From Poecilobothrus nobilitatus (taxonomy: Eukaryota; Arthropoda; Insecta; Diptera; Dolichopodidae): a stretch of 64,000 bases of DNA. The stretch lies in the NCBI GenBank assembly GCA_947095535.1, contig OX352774.1:242507825-242571824 (forward strand), read 5' to 3'. The notes under the pieces were generated by a model. The model was not told the origin of the DNA. It saw nothing but the letters and a program-made list of their open reading frames with translations, and did not search any database. Below, one piece after another: positions 22,050 to 34,169 of the stretch. The stretch's first letter is position 1. Each line of letters begins with the position of its first letter. The position numbers and the translations under genes were made by a program.

Positions 22050-22870
22050 ATACGATATCTCGACATTTTTAATATTGCTTTTGATAATTTCTCTTAATCT
22101 CGATTTTTTAAAATGTCACTTTCTAAAATCTCACAATTTTTTAAATTTCAATTTTCGAAATTTTGCTTTTTTTAATTGGCGTTTTGGTTTGGAAATAAAA
22201 CGCAGTTTAAAACGACAAGTTTAAAAGTTCATATAAAATATTTTTATATCTGTATTAACATAGTTCAAGCGTATAATAAATTTACCATTACGTTTGTGAC
22301 AATTTAAAGAAGTTAGATATTATAGAATTAGATATAGACTTAAGTGTATAGATCTGATCAGAATGGAATTATGACTTGATTAAGCCATCTATGATCTAAG
22401 TTCATCCCTGCGTTCAACCGTCCACACGATAATTTAAAAAATAAGAGAGCCAGGATTCTGAAATTTTTATCACATCACTATTTAAATACAGTAAGTTCGG
22501 TCGGCGGTTTCGAGTAGTTGCCATACAACTTCTTTCTTTATATGAAAATAACTCAGTATCTATTGACGCTAGGGAGCCTCAATTTTGGGATAAAATGTCA
22601 AGTTGCATGTCAACAACTTATGGTTGTATTAGAGCAATAGCTTCAGGTAGCTCTTGATACCTAATTAAGCTATTTGAAATTTTATAAAAGATGATAAGTA
22701 AAGGTGATTGGTATATACGTTTGGCTTTTATAGATTGGTGACAGAGATGGGTATATAACCTATAATTGCTCTTGTCTTTGTTATAATTATATATTAAAAG
22801 TCGACATTTTAAAAAAGTGAGATTTTAAAAAGGTGAGATTAAATATGTCGAGATTTTGCATCGCCCTCGA
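22050..22870. mobile_element. Inverted-repeat element containing a nested INE-1-like copy
   Basis: The left part reads ATCTCGACATTTTTAAT (~22,057), then TTAATCTCGA and AAATCTCACA. The right part, read from the other strand, gives ATCTCGACATATTTAAT, TCTCACCTTTTT and AAATCTCACTT in the same order. The arms are imperfect and about 80-100 bp long. No clear target duplication was found. The central part is an INE-1-like family A copy (22,255-22,760). Confidence 0.45.
22255..22760 (-). mobile_element. INE-1/DINE-1-like element, family A, second copy
   Basis: On the minus strand it follows the 374-950 copy block by block: GCTACCTGAA..TATTG, TAGATACTGAGTTATTT, ACTCGAAMCCGCCGACCGAA, AATTATCGTGTGGACGG, and TGTCACAAAC.TAATGG before the end. 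It is more diverged at its ends than the first copy and lacks a perfect subterminal inverted repeat. Confidence 0.7.
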
Positions 22871-25800
22871 TTTATATCATAAAACAACAGCGGAAATAAT
22901 ATTTATTAATAAGATACAGAAATGAGTTATTACGTGGAACGAGATATTTCTTTAACACGTAAAATTGTAATTTGTAGAATAGGTTATACAAAAAACAAAA
23001 TCACCGAATATATTATAATGAAATAATATAAATAAAAAAAATTTTATTTAAGGATTGATTATATTATATTCTTTAAAGGAAACAACATTTTTTTCATCGT
23101 TTTACAACAAAAAAAAAAAAAGGAATATTTTTTTATAATCCTTTTAATACAAAATTTCAAGACACTTTTAATTTGTTTTTTGTTTCGGCGTTCTTTTTTT
23201 ATAACAATGACAGTAGTAACAACAATAATAACAATAATAGAATAATGACATCTTTATTATCATCCATTATTATCATTATAATCATCATTGTTTTTAAATC
23301 AACATCATTATTATCAACATAAAGGTGTCATAATAATCACATCACAATGGATATAATGATGATAATAATAAAAATTAACAGAAATAAAAAGACAATTTTC
23401 AAAATGTTAATTTAATAAGAAATATAAAATAGAATTTAACATAAGACAAATATTGTATATAACAATTATAATTTTTTTTTTAACATTATGTAGAAATGGT
23501 TTGAGACAAAGAAAGAAAACAATAAAAATATTATAAATGTTAACGGAAGAAATGCAGTAGCGTAATATAAATTTATAGTAAAATTATATTTTATATTTAA
23601 ATACAATTGACATGCATTTATAGTGTGAATCAGGAAAAAAGTCTCTATCAAGTATATACCGGAAAGGAAAGGCTTCGACCGTTTCTTTAACAAATCGTAT
23701 GAGTTAAAGGAGGGGAAACTAATAAATACATAACAAAATAGACTTTATGAAGTGATTTCACCATAACACTGCCATTTTTCAATTAATATTATTTTGTTCC
23801 TATAGTCAATAATATATTTTGTAGCTCAGGCTAAAGAAATTACACCTTTTAATTTTCGTTAGACGACCATATTTTTTCAGTCACTAAAAATGCCGCAAAA
23901 TATTTAAGATATTTAAGCAGAAGTAAGAAATATTTTAAATCTTCCATTTTCCTCTTAAATACAAAATGTATATTCGACCAAGACATGAATATAATTCCAA
24001 TGTTTTAGCCCAGCACTCTTCTACAGTATCTCGACAAGATATTAAAATATGATTTTAAAATTACAAAAGACTTAACATTTTGAAGTAATCGCCAAAGTGT
24101 AGGAGCTAATTGTTTTTTCTATTAATATCGCGAAGTTATAAAAATATCATGCCCAAACAATGAAATTTATTAACTCATATTTTCAGATCATCCATTCAAA
24201 TTGTAGAACAGATTATCACCACAGGTGTCCCCGCTTCTAATAATATGTAGAACTTCAAGAAATCAGTTAACTTTCATTTGCTAAAATTCCCATTTAATCT
24301 CAATCGTACGATTTAAATTCAAAATTTAGTATACCTACAACAGTCATTATACTGTTTTGCAGTTAGGGTTGTTATCATATTATACTGGCAACAGCGAGAG
24401 GTAGTTTTAGTGGGTAAAAAACGTCTTTAGTGTCTTGAACATTTACATAATTATAAATGAGGATAAAATAGGATAGGATAAAATAGGATAATTTTTTCTG
24501 TAAACAATATGTAAAAAATGAAAATAAACACAACGAACTCAAAGTAAATTTGTCTGCAATATTTTTATTTTAATAAATTGAAAACTATATGGAAAATAAG
24601 AAATAGTATGAATGAGTGTAAAACTTTAACATATTTTACAGGAAGGAGAAATTCCAGTGAAGTTGATTTAAATCACTATTGCTATCACAAACTATCACAG
24701 GTCAACACAAATATCAATTAATATAAATTTCATATCTGTACTAAATAAATTAAAATTTTAATACGGGCAAAAAATTTCCTTGACCGCCTCTGAATAGATG
24801 TAAAGCAAAAAAAAAACAAAACAAAAGTAAATTGTAAATCAGAAAATAAGAGAAACATTAAAACAAGACATAGGATCAACAACAAGAGCTAAGGGAACAA
24901 TAGAAAATATACAACATACAAATAAAACAAAAAACAACCGTTATAAGTTGTCAAAATGAATAATAATGAGTTACAAATGTCATAATGAGTTTTTTGTTGT
25001 GTGCGTTGATTTTATAATTCAACTAACGGGAATATTTTGTCAATTCTATAATTACAGGTAGGCTATATATAATACATACATATTATTATATATTAATGAA
25101 CTTGGAATACATATTATTAAATTTTGAAATTCTGAAAGAATACATCTATGTACCTATCATATGGGAATGTGATTTACATATTTAATGTGGAATCTATAGA
25201 AAATCTTATAGATATATATGTATGTATGTATTGTAAATTCTCGTGTTTAGGATGAAGAATTTATGTGTAAATAAAAAAATGACTTAAAAGTTAAATAATA
25301 TGAAAATATAATTTTATTATAAATTATTAAGAAAAGAAAATGAAATAAATATTAAAAGGAAAATATAATCAAATTTTTCTGTAAAACAAAGAAATTTCTA
25401 AATTAATTTATTTAGAAAAAAATATTATAAGATTTTGTTTGATTATACATATAAAAAAAAGGGTTTTTCGAAAAAAATAAAAATTAAAATTCTAGTCTAA
25501 AATTATTAGCATTTTCTTTGAGAACATACATTTATTAAATTACTTATTACTTATTACTTATTTAATTTTATTTTATCTTAAATTTAATTTTATTTTTTGT
25601 TATTTCATCGAATGTATTCATTTAATAGCATTTAGATATCTAAAATTTGTACAAATTTTGTAACTCTTGCAATTTTTAAGGGTAAATAATATACAAAAAA
25701 ACATTATATTATGTAATATCAATTTTAGATTAGATTTAAAAAAAATTTTAAAATATTATAAGAGTTGTATCTTAATAAATTATCGTTGCCATAAAAAATA

Positions 25801-26031
25801 AAATTCTCATATACCTACTGTTACAACTTTTCTTTACGGTATATAAAAATGTTTATATAATTTTTAAAAATTTGTGTGATCTGCTGTGAAAAACTCTAGA
25901 AATCGAAAGTAAATTATAAGTATTAAGTTTAAGCCCTTTTCAAAAGTTCTTCAATATTAATAAAACAATTATTATTCAGATATAAAACTAAAAAGTTAAT
26001 CTCGAATTGTAAGTAATTATATTCACACCTG
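22871..26031. other. A+T-rich DNA, no gene seen
   Basis: A trinucleotide-rich tract (ATC/ATT/AAC) occupies about 23,200-23,360. AGGATAAAATAGGATA repeats occur at 24,462-24,492. The 75-codon minus-strand frame at 23,466-23,693 is Phe/Leu/Ile-rich with no recognisable domain and is not called. Confidence 0.55.
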
Positions 26032-26402
26032 TACAGCCGGATGATTCTCATAACGTCTTAAATATTTATAGAGTATGTTTGAGGGATCAAAACTGACAAA
26101 AAATTGTATTGTGGAGTGGACGGGGGCTTATTCTGAACCATTTTCGAGATATAAAGGGTTAAAGATTTTTTGGAGACTTTCCATAAAAAAATCTATAACT
26201 ATTCTATTCGGCTTGCTATAGAGAGATAAAGAAAAATGAATAAATTTTGTAAAGTAATTTATCAGCTTCAATTTTATGTAAAGTATATTTTATGTACTAA
26301 TGATCCCCGCATATACCCAACATTTACAAAGTTATAAAGTTCAAAATTATTTAAAATGAAAAATTTATGTTTCAAACTCAAATTTTTTTGAAACACTCTG
26401 TA
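26032..26402. mobile_element. 371-bp TACAG...CTGTA element
   Basis: The left end is TACAGCCGGATGATTCTCA and the right end is TTTTTTGAAACACTCTGTA. These match ends seen in a widespread insect non-autonomous element with TACAGGGTGATTCA and GAAACACCCTGTA termini. The interior also fits, with TTTGAGGGATCA, CATTTTCGAGATATAAAGGG and a TTATAAAGTTCAAAAT stretch. The identification is from memory of repeat sequences and was not checked. No coding frame. Confidence 0.5.
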
Positions 26403-27481
26403 TTTGGGGTACTTCCATATTAGCATATTAACTAATAACTTTCTCTCTATCTCTAATCGTTATGACATTTATAACTCATCGTTATATTACCATATATATA
26501 TTATACTAGATCTCCATAAAATTTTCGATTTTTAATCTAAAGAAAACTACTTGGGTATCACAACTTAAGTATCATTCCCTTTAAGGCTAAGCAAAATTTA
26601 CTCAAATAAAAAATTAATTTTATTTTAAAAATTTTAAAATTTTTATATTAAAAAAAAAAAAAAAAAACAAATCTAAATAATATTTTCAATAATAAAAATA
26701 AAAAGAAAATCAAATTTCAATCAGTGTTTGCTTCATAATTTTGTATATATAAAAAAAAGTGAAGTAAATTTGGAAAAAAATTGAAATTTAATTTGATTTT
26801 ATGCATCCGTTTACTTTTTTTTCGAAATTTTTACCTTTTCTTTTATAAGAGTAAACGAAAATTTTAAAAAGATCGCTTTCTTTTTATATAAAATACTACA
26901 TATATTATACTTATTATATCTGTACATTGTATCTGTATATTGTATCTTTTTTTTTATTTTTTAATATTTTCTGCTACTTTGAAATTATACCGACATGATT
27001 TCATGATTTTCAGTTACAGCAACAGTAAAAAAGAGAAATTGCATCAAAACCCAAAAAAAATTTCCAATGAATTTGTAAATTTTAACTTTTGTAAGTATAT
27101 ATAAAAATTAAAAGAATTGATGCTGTACACAAAATAAAATGAAACGGATATATTTCCTTTATTTAAACTAAATCAGATGTCAAGTACATTAGAGAAAGTT
27201 AAAAAAAATTTAACTCTTATCATAATAATTTTACCTCTAACTATACAAGGCTCTTTTTTACTTCTGAATTTTTATGCTGAAAAAAAAAACGCTCTAAAGA
27301 AAAAATTACTAGAACAACTTTAACCTCATTCTCATATCCCCATTTTATTTATTTTTTTTAATAAAATTTTAATAATTTAAATGTACAGCAAAAACAAGGT
27401 AAAATGTAAAGTAAAGTATTTTTAAAGGTGTACATTTGAAAAATGTTTACAAAAAACAAAAATTTTATATTGCGATTATAG
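26403..27481. other. A+T-rich DNA, no gene seen
   Basis: Poly-A run at 26,650-26,667 and many T-runs. No supported feature. Confidence 0.6.
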
Positions 27482-27845
27482 TTAATCGAGTTGTTAATGG
27501 GATACTGCCCAATCGGCAGACATACCATAAAGTTAGGGTTTCCATCATTAGACTTTTGCGGAAGCTGCAAAGTTGAAGAGGAGAGGAATCAATTTTTCAC
27601 CTTATGTGTTCATCACTTGTGCCCACCTTTTGCTCTAAAAAGGAGAAAATTCTGCAGAAATTCTTCTTAAATTACCTTTTTGATCTGTCGTAGATTAATT
27701 TAATCGATCTTTGCTTTGTAATAAGCCCTCAATATTTAATGAGGAGAAAAACTGATACAGGGTATTACAACAGGTCTGAACTGATCAAAGTGTGCATCTG
27801 CACTGCCTTTTGTACATCTAGCTAGTAGCTACCAACCTAACTACA
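27482..27845 (+). pseudogene. 3' end of a non-LTR (LINE) retrotransposon polyprotein, decayed
   Basis: From 27,482 to 27,670 one frame reads a peptide with LLMGYCPIGRH, KLGFPSLDFCGSC, EEERNQFF and CVHHLCPP. This is the pattern of the tail after the RNase H domain of R1/I/Jockey-group LINEs (consensus G-C-x-GRH...C-x2-C...EE...H-x-LC-x-CP). A frameshift near 27,655 moves the reading to the frame KFFLNYLFDLS, stop, INLIDLCFVISPQ, which also fits the family. A stop lies immediately upstream (27,479-27,481). Downstream GGTATTACAACAGGTCTGAA and ACCAACCTAACTAC resemble the 3' untranslated end of such elements. The reverse transcriptase and endonuclease parts are absent: a 5'-truncated dead copy. 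The opposing 70-codon frame is a shadow. Confidence 0.7.
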
Positions 27846-29719
27846 TCAAAAGTTCTCCAATAAGAAAAAATAAGAATTTGTAATAAAATCTATCCGAGAT
27901 TAACATTTTTTTTGTATCATTTTCTCAAACGAGACAAAAGTTGCATCATTAACAGATAAAGAGAATATAGGACAAAGTAACATTAATATATTATATGTAA
28001 ATTTTTTTTTAAATTTTTTAGCAATTTCTAAAAAAAAAAAAGAAATCAGACTATAAAATGGAAAATTAAATAAAGAGCTTGGTTTTTAAAAAATATAGGT
28101 CATGTGCTTTAGTTAAAGAATTCAAAGGCAATAACCAGAAATAAAGATTAAAATCAAAAATTAAATTATTTGAAAATTTGAACTAAACAAAAAAAAAAAA
28201 AATTTGCAACAACAAAATAAACGAAAAAAATTACTGGTTTCTCAAAAAAAATTTTTACCTAAAAATTTCTGCAACCAAAAAAAATTTTAAAAAATGTTTT
28301 ACGTACATAATGCATATATGCACAACTATATATCATATAAAGGTAAAAAAAAAATTGATGTCACAATATTGGTACAAGTGTTTTTCTTTTTTTTATTATT
28401 TTTAAAAACATTAAATTAGTAAAATAAAATATTCATATAGTTTAAAGGTAAAAAAAAAAACAAAAAGAAATGTGAATTTAAAATAAACTAAAAAATAAAA
28501 CAAAGCATACTCGACTCGAATGACAGGAATGAGTTTTAACTTTAACTAAAATATAAATTTTTGAAAATTGAATCCCAACTTTAAAATAAAAATACTTAAA
28601 AGTTCATAAATATATTCAACTAAAATACAAATCTTAAAATCGTAAATCATGTTAAAAATAAAATTCGGCAATATCTTAACTAACCATTTTTTTTTCAAAA
28701 GAAAGATAAAAACTTTTCAATATTTATTTAAAGTCAAGAAAATTTTAAAATATATGCGCCACCAAAAATATAAGCCAACTGAAAACCAAATAGAAAACAA
28801 GCGATTACAACAGATAATACAATAAAATACGGCTTTTTTTAAATGGAGGGTTCAAAGCCCAGATAATTACTAGATTCAATTATTTCGTCGAAATGATCAA
28901 AAATAAAATAAAATTTTATTATTAAGTTGAATCAGTTTTAGTTATTTTTTGTTTTAGAAAAGAATGATGAACATCTGTAAAAACACATCTTATTAATCAG
29001 AGTGATTGTTCATTAAGATTGAATTTCAGGCCACAGTGATCTACAGTTAAAAATTGGATTACGTCTAGAAAATTGTCTAGGATATTTTATGAAATCCTTA
29101 GAATAACAAAATCCTGAACGCGAAAATCCAAATTATAAAAATCCATATTCGGCAAAATTCAAACTTTTAATAGGCGATAATAAATCTTTATAAGAACAAT
29201 ACATTTAAAATAAAAGGAATGACGGCCTCCCAAACTCCCACTAATATCAAATTCCATACCAAAATGCATATCTAGTCCATATCAATTATTTTTTGTACAT
29301 ACATATTTCAGTTGTGGTACTGCAAACCATTTAACATAATAAAACAAAAAAATCGGATCATTAGTACATAAAAAGATCTACGCCCCCATCCCTTCAATAT
29401 AATGTTTTGCTTGTTTGATGCTCCCAATCACTGAGTTCAGTGCGGGTATTCTAGTCGGAAACACTGTGTATATACTTTTTGTTACATTTGACGAAGTAAT
29501 ATTTGGATTTATTTTCATAGTTGGATTATGATTTTAGTTGATTTTCAAAAAGTATGGATTTGGATTTTGCAAACGAGATTTTTTTCTCTGAAGTATCTAA
29601 TAGAAAGAAAATATTGCATAAACAAAATGAATCAAATACACTCTTTCTTCGTAATTTGTAAAATATTAAAAAGAAAAAAATTTATTTTAAATATAATATT
29701 GTTATATAATATAAAAATT

Positions 29720-29860
29720 TATTGGTAATTTTTCAAAAACTTATTTTCACTCTGTCTGTCTGTTTGTTTACAAAACTTCTACAACGTTGTTTCATATAAC
29801 AAAGTAGAATTTTGAACATCAATAGATTTCATAAAAAAGTATGAGTGTAGTAAAAGATTT
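29720..29860 (+). repeat. Partial relative of dispersed repeat C
   Basis: It holds TTTTCACTCTGTCTGTCTG followed by TTTGTTTACAAAACTTCTAC, matching the conserved core seen at 45,714-45,747 and, on the minus strand, at ~1,345-1,385. Outside this core it is too diverged to follow. Confidence 0.4.
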
Positions 29861-32800
29861 TTTTTTTAAATTAACCCGAACTATTAAATTTTCCTTAAAA
29901 AATTAATACTTAAATTTACAGTTACGTGAAATCAATATTTTGATCTTCAAGAATGAACATAAATAATTACCTACCACGAAATTATTTCGAAAAAATGTTC
30001 TTTTACCACGGTAAAGGAGTTTTAAGGAGTCTATATTTGAAAATTTGTTAATTTCAGATAGATGGAACATTTAGCTACAAAGAGGCATATGCAAATTTTT
30101 GAAAAGTGAGATGCAAAAAATTAAGGTTTAGTGATTTTAGAAATGCAAACGCATTTTTTTTTTTTTTCAAATTTAAAACTTCCTTAAAATTCAAGAAATT
30201 TTCTTTTATTTATTTATTTATTTAACTAAAATTAATTACCTATTATACATAATAATTACTAGCGCTAGGAACTGAGGTCTTCGGCTAAAATTTTCTTTAA
30301 ATTTTTCATAATTGTCTTAAAGTTAATCAGAAAAAAAAAAATCTAATAGAAATTACAACATTTGATGCAAAAAAAAAGTTACTATTCTAAAATGTGCACA
30401 TTTAAAAACCATTAATTTTTTTACATGCTGTTTTTTATGTAATTTTCTCTGAAATACTATTCAATAACTATGCAATTCTTTTCTTTTTGTACAAACTTTT
30501 TTTTTATATCCTTGATGGCAGAATAAGGATTATTCCTTAATTTTATTTTATATCCAGTGACCTAAATTTTCTTTTAATTTAATAATTGTATTTTTTTGTC
30601 AACTTTCAGTTTAACAATTTTTTGACAAATTTAATTACAATATTTAATTATCCTAACAGTATTAAATATTTAAAGAAAATTATTTTTGTACATCAATAAT
30701 CAAAAACAATGAAAGTCTCGGAGATTCAGAACATAATCATCTAGTATAATATTCGAAAAAAATACATACTTCAGATTTCTACATACCGGAGAAATGCATA
30801 TATACAAAAATCTGAGGTTCGATATTTTGGTGTCATTATAATACATATACCCCTATACAAAATAAATATTAAGTATATAATGACAACTTTTATAATTCTC
30901 AATTATTCCTATAAGTTATTTTAAACAATTAATATTAATTATTCTTCTTTTTAAATTACTCCCTGTTAATTAGTTTTTTTTAATAATGAATAGTTTAAGA
31001 ATCATAATATTATTTTATTTTTTCATATCCTTTTTTTTGTTTCTTTAAAAATATTACACGCAATCTTTGAAATTAATGTTTCTAATTAACCAGCAAACCA
31101 CAGAAGAAAAACCAAAAGAAAGTGTTTTTGTTTTTTTTTAGGACACCCTTAATATTTTCTGGTATGTATTGGTATAAGTAATAAGAAAAAAACTGAAAAA
31201 TCCAAGCAATTTATTAAAAAAATTCCTAAAATATTCTTATAGAAACTATGCACAGTTAACACAATTTTTAAATGTCATCCTTTCCACTATAATAACATTA
31301 TGTTAACAAGTTGCGGTATTTCACAAAAAAAAAAAAAAAAATGGAAAATTACAAAAATATGCAATTTGAAAAATATTTTTATTGTTATTAGTATAATATT
31401 TTCATAGTATTTTAATTTGAAAACTTGTATCATTGATTTTGTTAACATTTTATAATGTCAAAATGTCATTAGTTTAAAATTCATCAAAAATTTATAATTT
31501 AAGCAGGTTGGTAGATAGATTGATCTCCTTAACAGTAATGCATGCCTTAAATCTGTAATCTCTGTCTAAATAAAAAGGAAATTTCAGATTTTATAGTACT
31601 CAAGTAAAACTTGTACATACCACAAGCTAGACATTTTAGATTTTCATATTCTACTCAAAAAAAAAAAAAAAAAGTTTCCCTCACACAAAAATCAATTTAC
31701 ATTGTACCATAGGTTCTAAAATCGAATGTTTGCTTAAAAAGAGAGGTAGGGGTTGGTTGGTTAAAGTTCAACACTATCAAAGAAAATTAGGGCTTTAATC
31801 TCATTGGTGGCTTTTGAGATTTAAATCTATCCTTGGAAAAGATAAAAACTAGTGGATGATTCAACTAATCGTAATGAGAAAAATTATAATTATTTAGAAT
31901 CAATATTTTTGCAATTTTCCCTAAATTACTTAACAGAATTAATTGAAAAGTTTCTCTAAAAAAATATATATTATAATTATTTCAAAAATATTTTTTTAAA
32001 TTTGTTTTAAAAATAACATCTTTGACTTACTAGGTTCAACGGTCAACTAAATTTTAATATTGTTTAAAAAAAAAAAAAAATTTATAATGTTTCTTTTCTT
32101 CCTTTTAACTTTTCTTTTGTTCAAATACTGGCGATCCTTTTAGAGTCATTTACAAACAGAAGACATTTAAAATGTCTTTTATCTTATTTTTCTTCATTGA
32201 GAGATTCTTACGAAAGGATTAAATATAGGAATTCTTTCAAAAGTAAAACAAAAACAAAATATATTTTAGACAAAATAGATAGGATCTTCAGACATAATAA
32301 AAATGTCCTTTTATAGCAATTTTCTTCTCTAACTAAATTTAAAAATTGAGTTTTGACTTAAAAAGGTTAATAAAACAATAAAGCAATGCTTTAAACTACA
32401 TTTATTTTGTGAAAAAAGTGAAAGAAATTAATTTTAGGGCTATTATGATATAATAAATTATATGAATATAATGTATTAAGAATGTATATAAAATAATAAA
32501 AAAAAGTTTCTGGACCTTTACAAAAAATATTTAATTGATTCCTTACAAAATAAAAAACAGAACGTATAAAAAAATATGTCTTTATTTTAAATAAAAAGAA
32601 AAATCTTAAGATTTCAATTAAAATTTCAAATTGTTGATTAATTTTATGAAAATTTTTTAAAGGTTTTTTTTTTTTGTGTTTAATTAAAGGCGTACTTTAA
32701 CTATACAAGAACTATACTATAGATTTTAATTTTTCTTTGTTTATCAAAGGATAATTTCCTCTTCACAAAAAAAAAGATGCTACATTTGAAAAGAATAACG

Positions 32801-33164
32801 AATAAAAAACTGTTTTTAAGTTATTACTTTCTTTTTTAGCATGTTTTTATTTGTGTTGGTATAACACTAATGAGGCACTCAAAGAAAGTAAAAGTTTTCT
32901 ATTGATGGTAAAATTTTCTTTAGAAAAATAATATTTTTCTTAGAGGAAGGGTTTTTTTTTTAATAATTTCAACATGGTTTGCTTTATAACCCAATTGCAA
33001 TCACAAAATTAATATTAAAAGTAATTCAATGGATGGCATAATATACAAAACAAGGCAACATGTAAAACAAACAGTTTCAAAAGGTTATTATAAATAATTC
33101 CAGAAATACGAAAAATATAACAAAATATTAATTTTTATTAGAACTATCTATGTGTGAGATTCAT

Positions 33165-33250
33165 TGCTTTATTTATTGTTTTAAACAAACGGACGGACAA
33201 AATGAAGATTATAAAGAACATTTTTTTCAATTTTTTTTGAAAATTTACTA
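33165..33250 (-). repeat. Partial relative of dispersed repeat C
   Basis: On the minus strand it carries CATTTTGTCCGTCCGTTTGT, the same core in shortened form. It lies just upstream of the SINE insertion. Confidence 0.3.
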
Positions 33251-33269
33251 GAAAATTTAAAATTAACAT

Positions 33270-33278
33270 AAAGTAACT
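33270..33278. repeat. SINE target site duplication, left (AAAGTAACT)
   Basis: Repeated at 33,477-33,485 directly after the A-rich tail of the SINE. Confidence 0.75.
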
Positions 33279-33476
33279 AAAGGGGACTCGGTGGTCTCGT
33301 GTGAGTAAGAGCGTATAAAATACGCTGTAAAACACCGAGGGAGTATGGGTTTGAATCCCACATGCGTTGTAAGAGTAATTCCCTTTTACGACATGTAAAG
33401 CCACGCCTGAAAAGGAAAGGCTGCGTAATTTTCTTGTTACATTTATGTGGCAGGTAAATGCACCAAAAACAAAAAA
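33279..33476 (+). mobile_element. tRNA-derived SINE, full-length copy
   Basis: The tRNA-like head has GGTGGTCTCGTGTGAGTAAG (A-box region). An anticodon-arm-like hairpin of 5-bp stem and 7-base loop follows (33,310-33,326), and a B-box GGTTTGAATCC at 33,348-33,358. The long gap between hairpin and B-box suggests a tRNA with a long variable arm (Leu or Ser type; inference). The body has a GTAAGAG...TTACGAC motif, CCACGCCTGAAAAGG and TTTATGTGGCA, ending in an A-rich tail. It is flanked by AAAGTAACT duplications, so it was inserted by LINE-type retrotransposition. The 115-codon minus-strand frame over it is a shadow. Confidence 0.85.
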
Positions 33477-33485
33477 AAAGTAACT
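33477..33485. repeat. SINE target site duplication, right (AAAGTAACT)
   Basis: Matches 33,270-33,278; the first As merge with the SINE tail. Confidence 0.75.
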
Positions 33486-33864
33486 CATCATAACAATCGA
33501 ATATTACATAATTTGCATTTTAATTCTTTTGATCTTAATTTTAAAGGTTAAATTAACCGAAGACTGACATTTCGAGTATAGTAACCCATGATTTTGAATT
33601 CATGCACGATTTTTGACCAATAAATTAAGACACAATTTAATGTATTAAAAATAAAATTTGGCAGAAAATTAAAAGAAAAATTTAATTCGCATTTATTTTA
33701 GTTGGGTGAAAACATTCACTGTCATTGGATGACAGCTACAGAAATTTGTTCTTTTTTATCACTTTTATATTGGTTGCGATAAAGAAGAAGCTGTCAAAAA
33801 AAAAAATAGATATATACTGGTATAATATTAATTGATCTGTATAACTATAGGTTATTCTTGTCAG

Positions 33865-33870
33865 TATAAA
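33865..33870 (+). promoter_or_regulatory. Possible TATA motif (TATAAA)
   Basis: TATAAA lies about 38 bases upstream of a CACAGTTG sequence resembling the insect initiator. The spacing is somewhat longer than usual. TATA-like strings are common by chance in this A/T-rich DNA, so support is weak. Confidence 0.15.
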
Positions 33871-33939
33871 AAAAAATTGGATGTGCCAACTAATATATGC
33901 ACAGTTGTTAGTGGTTCAAATTTTGTTTTGCAGTGGTTA

Positions 33940-33982
33940 GTGGTTAATTTTCTGTAAGGATTTTTTATAGAAAATTAACCAC
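33940..33982. other. 14-bp-arm inverted repeat ending 4 bases before an ATG
   Basis: GTGGTTAATTTTCT and AGAAAATTAACCAC pair perfectly across a 15-base loop. The sequence just upstream repeats GTGGTTAGTGGTTA. If transcribed, the hairpin would sit immediately before the start codon of the doubtful exon. Confidence 0.55.
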
Positions 33983-33986
33983 CAAA

Positions 33987-34169
33987 ATGAAACTACCTTT
34001 AGTATTAAGTACTCTTTGGACGAAGATTATAAATGTTAGAAAAACTGAAAAGGTTAGTCAAACTGATATAATTATATTGTATTATTTTCCAAATATTTTT
34101 AAAAAACCAATTTGCTATAAAAAATTACCAATTTTCCTAAACTTTATGGAAAAGTGTAAATATAACTAA
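33987..34169 (+). CDS. Doubtful small open frame, possible first coding exon
   Basis: Not recognised. The ATG sits in a favourable insect context (ACCAAAATG). The first 22 codons, starting MKLPLVLSTLW, end exactly at an AAG|GTTAGT splice-donor-like site (34,052/34,053). Beyond it the frame becomes Ile/Lys/Phe-rich, as expected if it were intron. Upstream, TTTTGTTTTGCAG ending at 33,933 resembles a splice acceptor, so 33,934-34,052 could be an exon carrying 5' UTR plus start. A 14-bp inverted repeat (33,940-33,953 and 33,969-33,982) ends four bases before the ATG. Without a downstream exon this may well be chance. Confidence 0.15.
   Translation: MKLPLVLSTLWTKIINVRKTEKVSQTDIIILYYFPNIFKKPICYKKLPIFLNFMEKCKYN

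Larger units (their letters stand above)
27846..33269. other. A+T-rich DNA, no gene seen
   Basis: Predominantly low-complexity. More complex patches occur at 28.98-29.52 kb (contains AAAATCC-rich repeats near 29,105-29,150) and 31.50-31.87 kb, neither recognised. A TTTA tetranucleotide run lies at 30,207-30,224. The 66-codon frame at 29,528-29,728 has no recognisable domain. A short relative of repeat C is listed at 29,720. Confidence 0.5.

Noticed and set aside
33144..33491. 115-codon minus-strand frame
   Set aside because: It lies over the SINE and a repeat C fragment; it is a chance frame antisense to the tRNA-like head.
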